Assembly (NCBI RefSeq): GCF_010093815.1
Contig: NW_022985551.1
Location: 130,832-194,831 of the forward strand
DNA: 64,000 nucleotides
Direction: 5' to 3'
From: Pseudovirgaria hyperparasitica
Taxonomy: Eukaryota > Ascomycota > Dothideomycetes > Acrospermales > Acrospermaceae
The translations under genes and the position numbers were made by a program. This document shows positions 33,826 to 44,537 of the stretch, one piece after another. The first letter of the stretch is position 1; every line of letters starts with the position of its first letter. The notes beneath the pieces were generated by a model, which searched no databases, was not told the DNA's origin, and saw only the letters and a program-made list of their open reading frames with translations.

Positions 33826-35187
33826 TCACATGATCATGCATCCTTCATCAAAATGCTCCCCGTATTCGTCCACACCAGCTTGATACTCATTGCTCTTCTG
33901 CTTGGCCTTGACCTCATTCGGAAAGTATTCCTTTAGAAAGTTGCTCAGTGCTGGATCGATGTTGTCCGTGTTGGCTTGCAGCAACACCTTCTCCCTGCAC
34001 AAGGGGCACATGGTCTTCTTTTCGTTTTGCATGACGACTAGGCAGCGAATGCAAAAGACATGCGAGCAAGCTAGCCTCACAGGCCGCCAAGTAATATCGC
34101 AGCACACTGGACACAGATAGTCATCAAGCTGCGGCACAATCGCCAGAAGATCTGTTGTGACCTGAAAACACACGGCTTGGGCGATATCGCGGGATAGTGT
34201 CTTCGCAGGCGGTGCGAGTGCAAACGTCCCGTTGACATTGAAGGAGGTGCGCTTGTCAAACTTCTTGAGGATTTTCATGAGTGCCATGTGATTCAGCTCC
34301 TGGAAACTGAGAGTCTTTAAGATTTCAGAGTTGATGGCGAAGAAGCGCTCGAGTGCCTGGACGCTTTCCTTTTTGCGGAATTGCGACGCAAGACCGGCAT
34401 CTTTAACTTGCTTTACGAAGAGCTGATAGTTTTTACTGGCCTGTGCATAAGAGTGCGCACCGTGGTCTTGTTCATGCGTCGCAAAGAAGATCTGGCTCTC
34501 GAGGTAGAGCTGGAAGATTTGTCGCCACTGATTGATGTCGGATTTTGCGATCTTGCGACTGGGTCTGGCGACTTTGGACACAGCTTTGCTCAGGTCATGT
34601 ACTTCAGACTGCAACGAGGTTTCTTGCTCAGTCTGCAGTGATTCGAGAGCATTCAGCTCTTTATGAAGGATGTTGAAAAACTCCGAGTCCGACGTCAGTG
34701 CTATCTCCACCATGCGATGCGGCTGAGCTTCACCGCGATCGTAAATCGAGGGAGGCTGAACAGCACCATCCGGTGCTGTATCTACAATCTTGACCTCGGT
34801 CAACTTCTGAAGGACAGCCTGCTCGTGAAGGTATTGGAGTGTTTCGGGAGTGAATCCAAAGTCTAATGGCTCGCCCGTCGCATCGTCGACGGCTATGAGG
34901 AGTTTTGGATGAAACGGTGTCTCTGGAGGCCTGCTAGAGATATTGTCGTCATGCCCGTCGTTGAGAGAGTATTGGACCTGTCTGTCCTTCTGCTGCACAC
35001 TCCGAGTCTTCTCTGCACTCTGTAGTAGCCGTTTCAGCGTCTCAATGTCCAGGCCGATCTCTGCTAGTTCCTTCTCGACACGCTTGATGACTTTCTTGAG
35101 CTGCCGGTAGGATATGGAGGTGTCGATCCAGTGTTGGGGATAGCCATCATTCTCAAGGTGGTCCTGATAGACCCGACCGAACTTCAT
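33826..35187 (-). CDS. SPX-RING E3 ubiquitin ligase-like protein with C-terminal CaaX box
   Basis: Single-exon protein of 453 aa. It starts with an SPX domain (MKFGRVYQDHLENDGYP; basic helix YRQLKKVIKRVEKEL), a sensor of inositol pyrophosphates and hence phosphate status. It ends with a complete C3HC4 RING: C359, C362, C374, H376, C379, C382, C394, C397. The SPX-RING order fits fungal RING-14-type proteins. The last four residues are CMIM, a good CaaX prenylation box, suggesting membrane attachment. The open frame runs 38 codons further upstream (MSLISTPP), but the ATG at 35187 gives the canonical SPX start MKFG. It is convergent with the four-helix membrane protein. Confidence 0.9.
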   Translation of the reverse strand: MKFGRVYQDHLENDGYPQHWIDTSISYRQLKKVIKRVEKELAEIGLDIETLKRLLQSAEKTRSVQQKDRQVQYSLNDGHDDNISSRPPETPFHPKLLIAVDDATGEPLDFGFTPETLQYLHEQAVLQKLTEVKIVDTAPDGAVQPPSIYDRGEAQPHRMVEIALTSDSEFFNILHKELNALESLQTEQETSLQSEVHDLSKAVSKVARPSRKIAKSDINQWRQIFQLYLESQIFFATHEQDHGAHSYAQASKNYQLFVKQVKDAGLASQFRKKESVQALERFFAINSEILKTLSFQELNHMALMKILKKFDKRTSFNVNGTFALAPPAKTLSRDIAQAVCFQVTTDLLAIVPQLDDYLCPVCCDITWRPVRLACSHVFCIRCLVVMQNEKKTMCPLCREKVLLQANTDNIDPALSNFLKEYFPNEVKAKQKSNEYQAGVDEYGEHFDEGCMIM

Positions 35188-35721
35188 GATGATGATAGGC
35201 GCACCACCACCACCACCTGTCTGTGCACGCGTAGGGCTGAGTCGGAGATATGTAGGGGGCTGCCTAGTTCGCCCACGTGGAGGGGTAGAGATCAGGGACA
35301 AAAATAGATTTGGCGGAAAACTGTGCGATCAAGGAAATGAAAACCTGGGGTATATGCGCAAAGGACGAAACAGAAAGCCCGAGAGAAGTGGAGAGGGCAT
35401 AGCGCGCCAGAAGGAGAGTGTGAAGCGGGCGGAGGGAGTGTTTTTGTAGACTTTGATCGCGAAAGAGCTGGACCGGCCGAAATCGCCACAGAAAATTTCT
35501 GGCCCCGGGCGGTCACGATGAAAACCCTTGTCTGCCCACATGACACACGGAATGGATGTCATTTTCCAGCTCTGACTCGACGCACGATGAGATTTATAGA
35601 GGATATGGCGAGGAGGCGGACGAGTGTAGAGTGATATTGTTGGTAAGTGATGTCGTGTTGTTGTTGTTTTATATGGCACAGGGACTTCGGGTGGAAGATG
35701 GAAGATCGTATTGAAACCTCA

Positions 35722-35815
35722 GGCACCAAGGCACCCAGGCACTAAGGTAGCCAGGCATCAAGGCATCATGGCACTAAGGCACTAATACACTAAGGCATCA
35801 AGACACCAGTACTAA
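35722..35815. repeat. 8-bp minisatellite
   Basis: Almost twelve head-to-tail units of eight bases, consensus GGCACTAA with variants GGCACCAA, GGCATCAA, GGCATCAT and TACACTAA. Register is kept throughout, with no indels. It lies about 535 bp upstream of the SPX-RING start. Confidence 0.85.
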
Positions 35816-37653
35816 ATGATTAGTCAGCCGCACACCAAGCTCCCAGTCTACAATTCGCTTCACCCACCCATATTACCTCGTCTGCCCACGCGTCAACAAC
35901 ACTTGAACACACGCCGGTATGCTCGTCAACGACCATGCCAAGGTCAGGACGTATCAGCGTCAACGATGAGTCCACAGAGCATGTCGCTGATCACTTCACT
36001 CGCTAGACGCTGACAAGTTGACGGACGGCTCTCACAGCTCGAACACGTCCCCAGTGGTCTTTACTACCCCCTCTACAGACCACGCAGAGACGGACATCTT
36101 CTTGATCAACTCAAGCTCTGACATCATGCCAAATCTCGCGCCGCAGCTCATACACCCTCCCCATAGTCATACATCGTGTGCCGCAAAGCGAGGGTGGAGC
36201 TGACAGCAACAGTGCTGAAAGATCCTGGAGTCAGTCAATCGGGCTTGAAAGATGCAGTAGAACACCCCTTGAGGTAAGATAATCTTTAGACTTGTGTGAA
36301 AAATTGGCGGGGGCAGAGCGGAAGATGATTAGAACTCGGCCTCCGACGAGCGTTATGATAGATCTTCAGCCAAGAGTCTACTTCTCGAGATTCGCAAAAT
36401 GCATCTCACAGCATTACGACGACTTATCTGCGGCTGATACAAGTTCTATCTCACGGAGCGGCTGGAAGAGAGACAGCACAGACATCCGGATATTCAGAGA
36501 CATGCCTGATTTCTAATCTGTACATCATCTGCAAGTCGCCCAAAAAGCTACTGCTAAAGACGTCTTTCTTTTCTTCTGTCCTGCCGCCAACACGGCTGAA
36601 GACTAGGAAGATTGTGACGCTCACTGGTGTCGTATCAGGGTTCTTACCAATACATCCCGTGTCTCACGCGTGCACGGCTGGCTGGCTGGCTAGCCCCACA
36701 GGAGTCCAACTGAATTGCCAACATGTGGTGATGTGCTTCCACTTGGCTCACAAACCTCGGCCGGCTGTGATGAGTTTGGAGTCACATTTCTACTCCGCAC
36801 ATTTCCAAGCATGTTGTGGGGCATGGACGTAACTTAACCATGGGACTCTAATCACCGAGTCGGCGAGCATAGCCACCGCCAAGCATCTCCGCCAGTTTGT
36901 ACTAGAACCGCTAAGTGAGCCTCGTAACGGCATTGTGGGACTGCCATGGCCGGCGCATCGAACAGGTGCGTACAAAGCTGTAATGTGACATACATCTGGT
37001 CTGGGAGCGGTGTAAAGGCCGAGATTGCTATTACACGCGATGAACGGAAGATAATTGTACTGCAGCTGCCCGACTGCTGCATGATACCATCGTGGTCTGG
37101 ATCGCTGCCAGCCCGCAGGAGGTTGAATGCATGGTGCATCGTTGGGCTGAAAGGAAACAGGTCATGCATCATCCAGATTGCAGAGCAGTACACACTGTCG
37201 ACGACATGGATCGGTGCAGGAGAATTAAATGTCACGATCGAAATCGCAATTTTCAGGCCCTCCGAAGCGCCGAATCTGATCTTATCAGACCCGACATCTC
37301 CGCAAGACCATCCTGACTGCCCGCCCGCCCGCCACTTAACCAAGCGAAAAACGCCTCTCCCACGATGTTCGCTGCACGTTCGCATCAGCTTATCTTGCAT
37401 AGCTGAAACCAATCGACTGGCAGTAGCAGCATCACCACGGCACAAAAACAGCTTACGTGCCGAGCGAGACCCACCACTATGGATTCCTCGCGTTCCGCCA
37501 GTTGGGCCTTCCTCCTCTCCGCGCCCAGCATAACGCCAAGTCTGGGCATCCCGCTCGGTCAGAAAGCCAGGATCTTCCCTGCCTCGTAAGCGCCAACCGT
37601 CTTGGCAGCCTCATCTCATTCCCTTTCTTGATCGCTGCTGGGGTCTATGGTGG

Positions 37654-37690
37654 AAGAGGCGCCTTTTCCGTCTGGAACAAGGCGCCTCTT
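37654..37690. repeat. Near-perfect hairpin
   Basis: Twelve bases at 37654-37665 are the exact reverse complement of 37679-37690. The stem continues with four more pairs (TTCC with GGAA) after a single bulged C at 37678, closing a 4-nt loop. In total 16 bp pair within 37 nt. Confidence 0.8.
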
Positions 37691-38316
37691 GGGATCCCGG
37701 CCGGGAGGGCGTCGTCGATCCCGCCAAACAACTTTGAAAGTTTCCCCTTCCTCTTTTTCCCTCCCCCCTTGCAATTGTCTGCCACATCTATATCCATATG
37801 TATTACAACCGTCAGGTCGTCTTCCAAAGGATGCCCTAAACCACGCCAAGGCTCCCTTTCCTACCCTTGCACATTGTTTCGCTGTGATTATGATGCATCC
37901 ATCCTAGTCGACTATATACTGCGTCCCACCACGCATCTACTGTAATTAAATGTCTTATCGGGTGATGGATGAGAATCAGGGAGCGCGATGCGGACCCGGC
38001 TTGCTCCGCGCCAAGACAAAGGAAGATTCCTCCCCCCCAAGGCCCCTTTCGGCTGGTGGAATTTCCGAGTTGCAAGTTGGCAATATTAATCTTCCTATTA
38101 GCCGGCGCTGCTTATGGTGACGTATCGATTTCTTGGTGAGGAGCAAGCAATACTGTATGTACAGAGACAGACAGCCCTGGTGCGAGCGCATGATTAGCTG
38201 CCGCTGTAGCTGTAGCTGTAGTCGTCGCGGTCTGTCGCCTCGTGTAACGGACTCGGGTCTAGAACAGCCAGGTCACTCTGTTGTACTAGGTATGGATAGA
38301 TGGATATGTGCATGTG

Positions 38317-38370
38317 TGCATGTATGTATGTATCTGTGTATGAATGTATGTATGTGTATATGCATACATG
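38317..38370. repeat. GTAT-type microsatellite
   Basis: Imperfect tetranucleotide run of GTAT/GAAT/GTGT units on the plus strand in intergenic sequence. Confidence 0.7.
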
Positions 38371-39128
38371 CGAGCCAGCCCTCACAGCCCAACGCATATT
38401 ATTCCAGCACAGTACGAGTATCAAACAGCTCGGTCCTGGTCTTGGTTTGGGCTGGCTTTGGGGACGCTGCACGACGGGGACCCCCCGCGACGATAAATTA
38501 GTCGGTTTGCTAAGATTATAATGGATCATGACGTGGCGCTGGGCAAAATCTAGGTATGTAGCGGCTTTGATCTGAGAATATATTACATGTGTAAGTAGTA
38601 GTCGGCAATGTCGCACGTGCAAATTGTTGGGTTGGGGGACGGATGGATGTCGCACGTGGGGCGGTAGATGATAATACGAAATTAAAGATAATCATCGTTC
38701 GAAACGGAGAAGGGAAGTGAAGAGTTTGTCCAAAATAACGCGCGATTGAAATGCGTCTATGCTATGTATGTATACTAACTAATCCGAGATCCATCTCTCT
38801 ATAATGAAGCTCGATTCGTGATGCAATGTCTAGACCTGCTACTGCCCTCATTACCACCAGTCAACTAGACCAGATAGCTGACTCTCTCCATATATCTGCT
38901 AGAGCCAGAGCAAACACAGAAATCTCCCAAAGAAATAACTCCATTCCAGACCTGACCTGAGAACCTTGAGAACACTTCCTAGTTCCAGTCGTATAATGCA
39001 TCCCTGCCGATCCAACGGCTTCGGTAAATTCGTGTATCCCTTTCCCTCAAACGCCCATACATCCAGAGTTACAAATGCTCGGAATGCAACGTAGAAACCC
39101 AGTATCCAATGCGCGGCCGTTTGTCGTA

Positions 39129-39152
39129 ATGATGATGATGATGATGATGATG
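39129..39152. repeat. ATG triplet microsatellite
   Basis: About seven perfect ATG/GAT units just beyond the stop of the MFS gene, in its probable 3' UTR. Confidence 0.75.
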
Positions 39153-39173
39153 GTGATGGTGACCGAAATGCCG

Positions 39174-41032
39174 TCATGCAGCGGCTTCAAGGTGTCGTCG
39201 GTTGTGGTTCGTGTTCTCCGTCGTCTCATCCTCGTCGTCCTTGTTCTCCTCGTCGACCGATCGGCGTGGAGTCTGCACAGCAGTGAGCGTGCCGCTGGTC
39301 ATGGTCATGCTCCTGAGAACATTCGGATGGCCCTCGACATCGTCGCCGACGATGGCTCCCTCGCTCAGCTTCCTCTTGCGAATTTCGCCGTTAAGGAACC
39401 AGCGGGACAGGCCCATCAGCAGTGCGGAAAGCACGAAACAGACGCCGGCCCAAAGCTGAACAGTTAGGTAGTCGTTGAAGGATTGGACGAGAGCGCCGGC
39501 GGCAATGGGCCCGATGAGTGACGGGATTGCCGCAGCGGTATACATCATGCCGACCCATTGCCCGAGACGGGATTGCTGGGCGCCGGACTGCTCGAGGATG
39601 TAGGCTGTGGAAGCTGGGGGCAGGCCGATGACTGTGCCTGAGAAGATGCCGAATATGACGACGAAGCCGATGGCGCCGGCTGTGTTGTTGATCAAGGTCC
39701 AGAAGCAGAGGACCAAGATGGCGATGACAGATGTAGCGACGATGTGCAGGTTCAGAGCGCCCATCCTGCATGTGTGTTAGTATAACATCATAAAGCACGC
39801 AGAGTTAGAGACATACCAATCACTCAGGAATGCAGCTCCAAGACGTCCGATCGTGCTAGAGGCATTCATGACTGCCAGAAGATAGAAAGTTCGGATGGCA
39901 TCGCCAGCAACCTCTTCTTCACCCAGGTCGATATTTTGAAATCCACCTGGAACTCTGTCCTTGACACCAAGTCCTTCTGAAGCGGCCCACTACACAGTAC
40001 GTTAGACTGTAACAGTACTTGACAGTTGCAGAAAACTCACCTCCTCGAGATTGAAGAATACTGGATAAAATCCCAGAAATAGCATAGAGATCGACGCCGT
40101 AAAGAACACGTACGACCTGTTCTTGAATGCATTCTTGTCCACCCAGACCTTGCTGTCAGTCCAGCGCTCGGGCTTGCGCAAGTGCCAAGCAGGATTGGGT
40201 CGAGCGAAGATGAACGAGAAGAGCAGCGTCGCCGCAAACACGGCGGCGACATAGCGCACAGCATTGTTGAAGCCGACCTGGATCAGGAGTTCTTTGATCA
40301 TAACAGGGTAGATAAGACCAGCTGCATGTGGCGGTCAGCCCTGAGCTTGGCAAATGATAAAGAATGCAGCCATTGCTTGGCGTACATCACAGACTTTTTT
40401 TCTTGGGGATGCCAGGAAGGAAAGAAGATGAGGCTAGGACTTACAGATACTGGCTCCTGACGCCACAATACAGATAGCAAGACCCTTCATGCGCGGGAAC
40501 CACGTTGAGCAAACTGTAGAGCGAAGTGTATCAGCATCCAGTCAGACCCGTGGTCGGGAAGAAGGAACTTACTCTGTGAGCTTGAGACAAATAGACAGCC
40601 CATCCCACACCCGGCGATGAAGCCTTGGGTGAGCCATACGAGACCGTAGTTACCCTCGTTGTATCCGTCCCCGCCTACGAAGCCGAGAGTGAGCATGCCA
40701 ACGAAAGTGAGCAGTCCGCCAACGCCGAGAAGTTGTCGGCTGTATCCTGCATCCAAGAGTCGGCCAACGATTCCGGATAGACCAAGCACACAAAAGCACT
40801 GTGTTGCACCGATGAGATTTTGAAGTATGTCATTCGAATCTGCTAGTAGATGTTGCTTGTAGTATGAGAGGTAGGTTCCGGTGGCATTGACATTGCCCCA
40901 GCTGTTGAACATGAGGAAAAAACACCCGGCGAGACAAGCCCAGGCTCGCCATTCTCTAGGGATCTTTGGCTGGTCTTCGATAGCAACATCACCCCTCGGT
41001 GTGCTTTGCTTCTCATTGTCCCCTCGAGACAT
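39174..41032 (-). CDS. MFS transporter, monocarboxylate-transporter-like
   Basis: Membrane transporter of the major facilitator superfamily, MCT-like fungal branch. Substrate is not known; members carry carboxylates, riboflavin or secondary metabolites. Five exons, 41032-40573, 40513-40445, 40321-40041, 39989-39817 and 39765-39174, give 524 aa. Introns are 59, 123, 51 and 51 nt, with GTAAGT/GTGAGT/GTATGT donors and phase kept. The polar N-terminus leads into WRAWACLAGCFFLMFNSWG, which is the MCT family start. The middle has the conserved STWFPRMKGLAI and VASGASISGLIYPVMIKELL. The second half has TIGRLGAAFLSDW and GLPPASTAYILEQSG. The C-terminal tail is acidic and Asn/Asp/Glu-rich (ENKDDEDETTENTNHN). 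The neighbours give no clue to cargo. Confidence 0.9.
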
Positions 41033-44000
41033 GATCGATGGCGACTTTTGTGCAGCAAAGAGCGTGGTATAATGTCAAGCGACGCGTAGTATGTGACAAA
41101 TTCGGGAGTCGATATAGAGACGACGGGGAAGAAGTGGGTATGGAGAACGTGGGTCGAAGGTTAGTCCACGGAAAGGGAAAAGTGACCTCCTTTATTTATG
41201 AAGAGCCAGATCTTGGGACACCAAAGGAATGAGTAGTCTTTGCTGGCCTCAATACCACCATTAACTAGCCCAGCATTTGCCCTGTTCAACATGGCCAATT
41301 AGACAGCGAAGATACTGACGTGTGGGGTGCGACAAGCTCTGCGTCAGCGGTGCTTTTCACCGTGCGCCCAGAGATCCAGGACTCGTCGCCGATTGTTGAC
41401 ATTAGGGCCAAGGCAGCAAGGAGGCAAAGCGATCTACAGCGCCAAGATGTGCCAAGCAGTTCTCGCTGAGTTTCGGGACATTCAGGTCCACGCTGAGAAA
41501 GAGGCACAACAGGACCCACGGTGAGCAGTACCGAAGAAGCATAAGCTCGGGATTTGGATTGTCCATCACTCAGCATATCAAGAGGCTTAGATATCCATTT
41601 CAGGCGGGACGGACTGACGAAGACTCTCGAATCCTGATAAGCAGGGAGCAGACAGATCCGTCCGGACGGAAGAGGGACCTCCCGCCCACGCCCATCAAGC
41701 CGCAAGCCTTGTTGTTGCACAAGCCTTGTTGTTGCACAAGCCTTCAAGCCTTCAAGCCCTGGCGGCGTCGACAGTCGAGCCGAAGTTTAAGCAACCCCAG
41801 CGCACCTGGCTAGGCCATCTTCGAGGGAGTATGGACCGAAGAGCCATAGTGCTCCGTACCAAGAGCAGGCTATAATATAGCAGTTGCAGCATTCGGCCGA
41901 ATGATGTTTGTATACCTGGAGTAGTGTGCTGCACGAAGACGCGGGGTTTGGTGTTGAGGTCTTCAAATTCATTTTGGGCAGTGGAGCGGACAGACTTGGC
42001 AACGCTCCACTCTGGAGTCTGATCTGACTCGGTCAGCTCCCCGCTTACAGCAGCAGATGAACATGCATGAATGTGCCGCAGAGGGTGGAAGACGATTTAC
42101 ACGCCTACCGACGGGTCGCACGTAAGCCCGACTTATCTTTCCCGCACCCCGGGTTGAAACCACAAGACGATGCTTTGGGCTACCTGGCAAGTCTCTGTGG
42201 TCATGAGCCGTGGCCTCGTCGCGGAGACCTTGACAGCAGGAGTACCGAATGTCGCTTGGTCACTACATCCATAGTAGCTGCTCGTCACCCCAGTCGTTTC
42301 TCCAGGAAGTGCTATGTCCGACTCTGGGTCTAGACATTGCGCTGGCGGCCGAATCTGCGCAGCGGGATCTCATCACGTTGGGGGCGCTCTGATAGAACGT
42401 GTTTCACAACATCGGCCAAGGCGGCTATGCTGTTTGAGCTACGCAATCGGGCTGGAGACTGAGTGAGATTCGGCTCCTCTGACTTCCGCCGATGTGTGTC
42501 GATGACCAGTGCCGCGAGTACCTTGGCGCTGCTCACAAATGTTTACCCCTTGGCAGCGGACAGGCAGCCGGGCAGCCGTGCGCCGTGCCCATACACCATC
42601 ATATAGTACACTCCAGCTTGCACACACCTCCAGGCCAATGACGAGCAGGAGAGTACTCATGCATGGACCGTGTTGTTGCTTTTGCTGCAACGTGAGCGCT
42701 ACCCAACATGTATTTGAATCCTGCCCAATCTTTGTGACCTAGGACACGTCAATCAGTACCATATGTTCTGGAACATTGCTCAAAAGCAATGAAAGCTGCC
42801 CCTGGCTTTTGCCAATGTAGGACTGGTATAATATCGTGGCGGCGATAGCTTATCTCCATGTTTGACCTTTCAAAGCAGTTTCAGAGCAGGCCGAAATCCC
42901 GAAGCTGGAGCTGCCGGTGATATGATCAAGACGGTGATATGAGTCCAATCCAATGATTTCGTCATAGTGACTCCAGTGACGCGTGCCATAGGCGCCTTGG
43001 CAACAGGACGAAGATATGTACTAAATGTAAAAGCAATCTGCACGGACTTACCTTGATAACCACTTGAACCTGCTCTTGTTCTCAACTAATTATGGTACGT
43101 TTACTTTTGTCTCAAATTAGGCAAGGCTTAATGGTCACTGTGCCATACCTCCACAATGTCGTCGCGTTTCCAAACATATGCAGCCATGAACGAATCAATG
43201 ATTGCAGATGACGGTGCCATGGAGAAAACAAAGGTATCCATGGTGTTATTACGCCGTCTGGACAGCCAGTATTATATCCATTCTGCATACAGGAGTGTGG
43301 CTGGTGGTATAGGGTGCATTCCGTCCAACCGACGCCACACTGTGACGATTTCGGAGCTTTTGAAGGCATGATGTCATCATAAAGAACTCACGAGCTCCAG
43401 TCATGAGCAGTGCAGCAGCCTCTCTTATGTCAAAAAGGTTGTAATTTGTCGTCGTGCCATTGTGACTAGAGGTCTTCACGAAGCGACAGGAACAGCGCAG
43501 TAGGTTTCCCGGACAGTAATAAGCACGGAGCGGCTGACCGAAATCGGCAAACATTCCCTCAGCAATTGCCACCGACCCAGGGCAGAGGCAATTTGACGCT
43601 GAAGCAGTGGGCGAACGCGTGCGATTCGTTGCAAACAAGAAGAACAGGAAATCTATTCTCCTCCATCGTTGAGTGTCGCGAGAGAACATTTTCCGTTTTG
43701 AGCGATGTGAGGGACAGACACATGGACCGAAAAAGGGAAAAGCCAACACAGCCAGCGGCAGAAAACTGGGGGCGTTGGGGCCTCGCCGCCTCCCAGACAC
43801 CGGCGACGAGCTAAACACCCTCTCTCTCCCACTCTGCTTTCGCGGCAGCATTTTCCTAACTCGTCTTATAGGAGGTTTGTGTCGCCCCTTGTTTCCCAGA
43901 ACAATCGTCGTTCATGAGTCCAAGTTGTGGGCCGTGGGACAGGCACAACCGAGGATGGCGCTGTGCTGTAAGCCCGAGCTGCTCAGTCTTGTACCGTACC

Positions 44001-44537
44001 GCGTGTGGAGCGGCGTCGTGGCAGATGATGGAGACGCGGCCGCTGTGCATATTCGTGGGAACAGACGAGCCTGAAGCATGATGTAGTCAATTCCAAACGG
44101 AGAGTGAAGTTCAATGAGGATGTCAAGTTGGACTTTGCTGAGAAGCTTCATTGGGATTTCCATTGACCTGTCTTCTGTGCGATCTTGCTTACGTAGCAAA
44201 GCGTAATCTAACCTTACGTGATCAGAACAGGTAATCTATTCACCAGTATCGTTAGACTGCCCAGTCTGGCATCGAGCTATCATCATCATCGTCACCATTA
44301 TCACCAACATCATCTTCATCGTCGCTCTCTCACAGACGCTCCATCACTTGAGGTAGGCAGGTGATTCAGATTTGATCTCTACCAGTCTTCTCTCGCCAAC
44401 CAATCTGCTGGCTCAAACCATCCGTCACAGTAATCGAGTCTGGAACGATACCAACTCATCCGCCACAGTCCCCACATTGTTGAAGCATACACATCCACAC
44501 ACCGTCCGGGTTGCTTTAATTTAACATTCGGGCTAGC
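41033..44537. other. 3.5-kb gene-poor divergent region
   Basis: Lies between the MFS and F-box gene starts. The only structure seen is a 17-bp tandem repeat with 8-bp tail copies (41703-41758) and ATC-type triplet runs at 44278-44330 just upstream of the F-box gene. Open frames are short and overlap one another. Nothing else was recognised. Confidence 0.5.
41703..41758. repeat. Nested 17-bp and 8-bp tandem repeat
   Basis: Two perfect copies of CAAGCCTTGTTGTTGCA (41703-41719 and 41720-41736) are followed by CAAGCCTT, CAAGCCTT and a partial CAAGCC. The 8-bp unit is the first half of the 17-bp unit, so the array probably grew by slippage. Confidence 0.85.

Larger units (their letters stand above)
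35188..39173. other. 4-kb gene-poor region
   Basis: Lies between the start of the SPX-RING gene and the stop of an MFS gene. It contains an 8-bp minisatellite (35722-35815), a strong hairpin (37654-37690), (GGCT)n near 36680, CCCG repeats near 37320, GTAT-type repeats (38317-38360) and ATG triplet repeats at 39129-39150. Around 36850-37530 long open frames of ~195 codons lie opposite each other on both strands, but neither has a recognisable family. No transposon or RNA gene was recognised. Confidence 0.5.
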
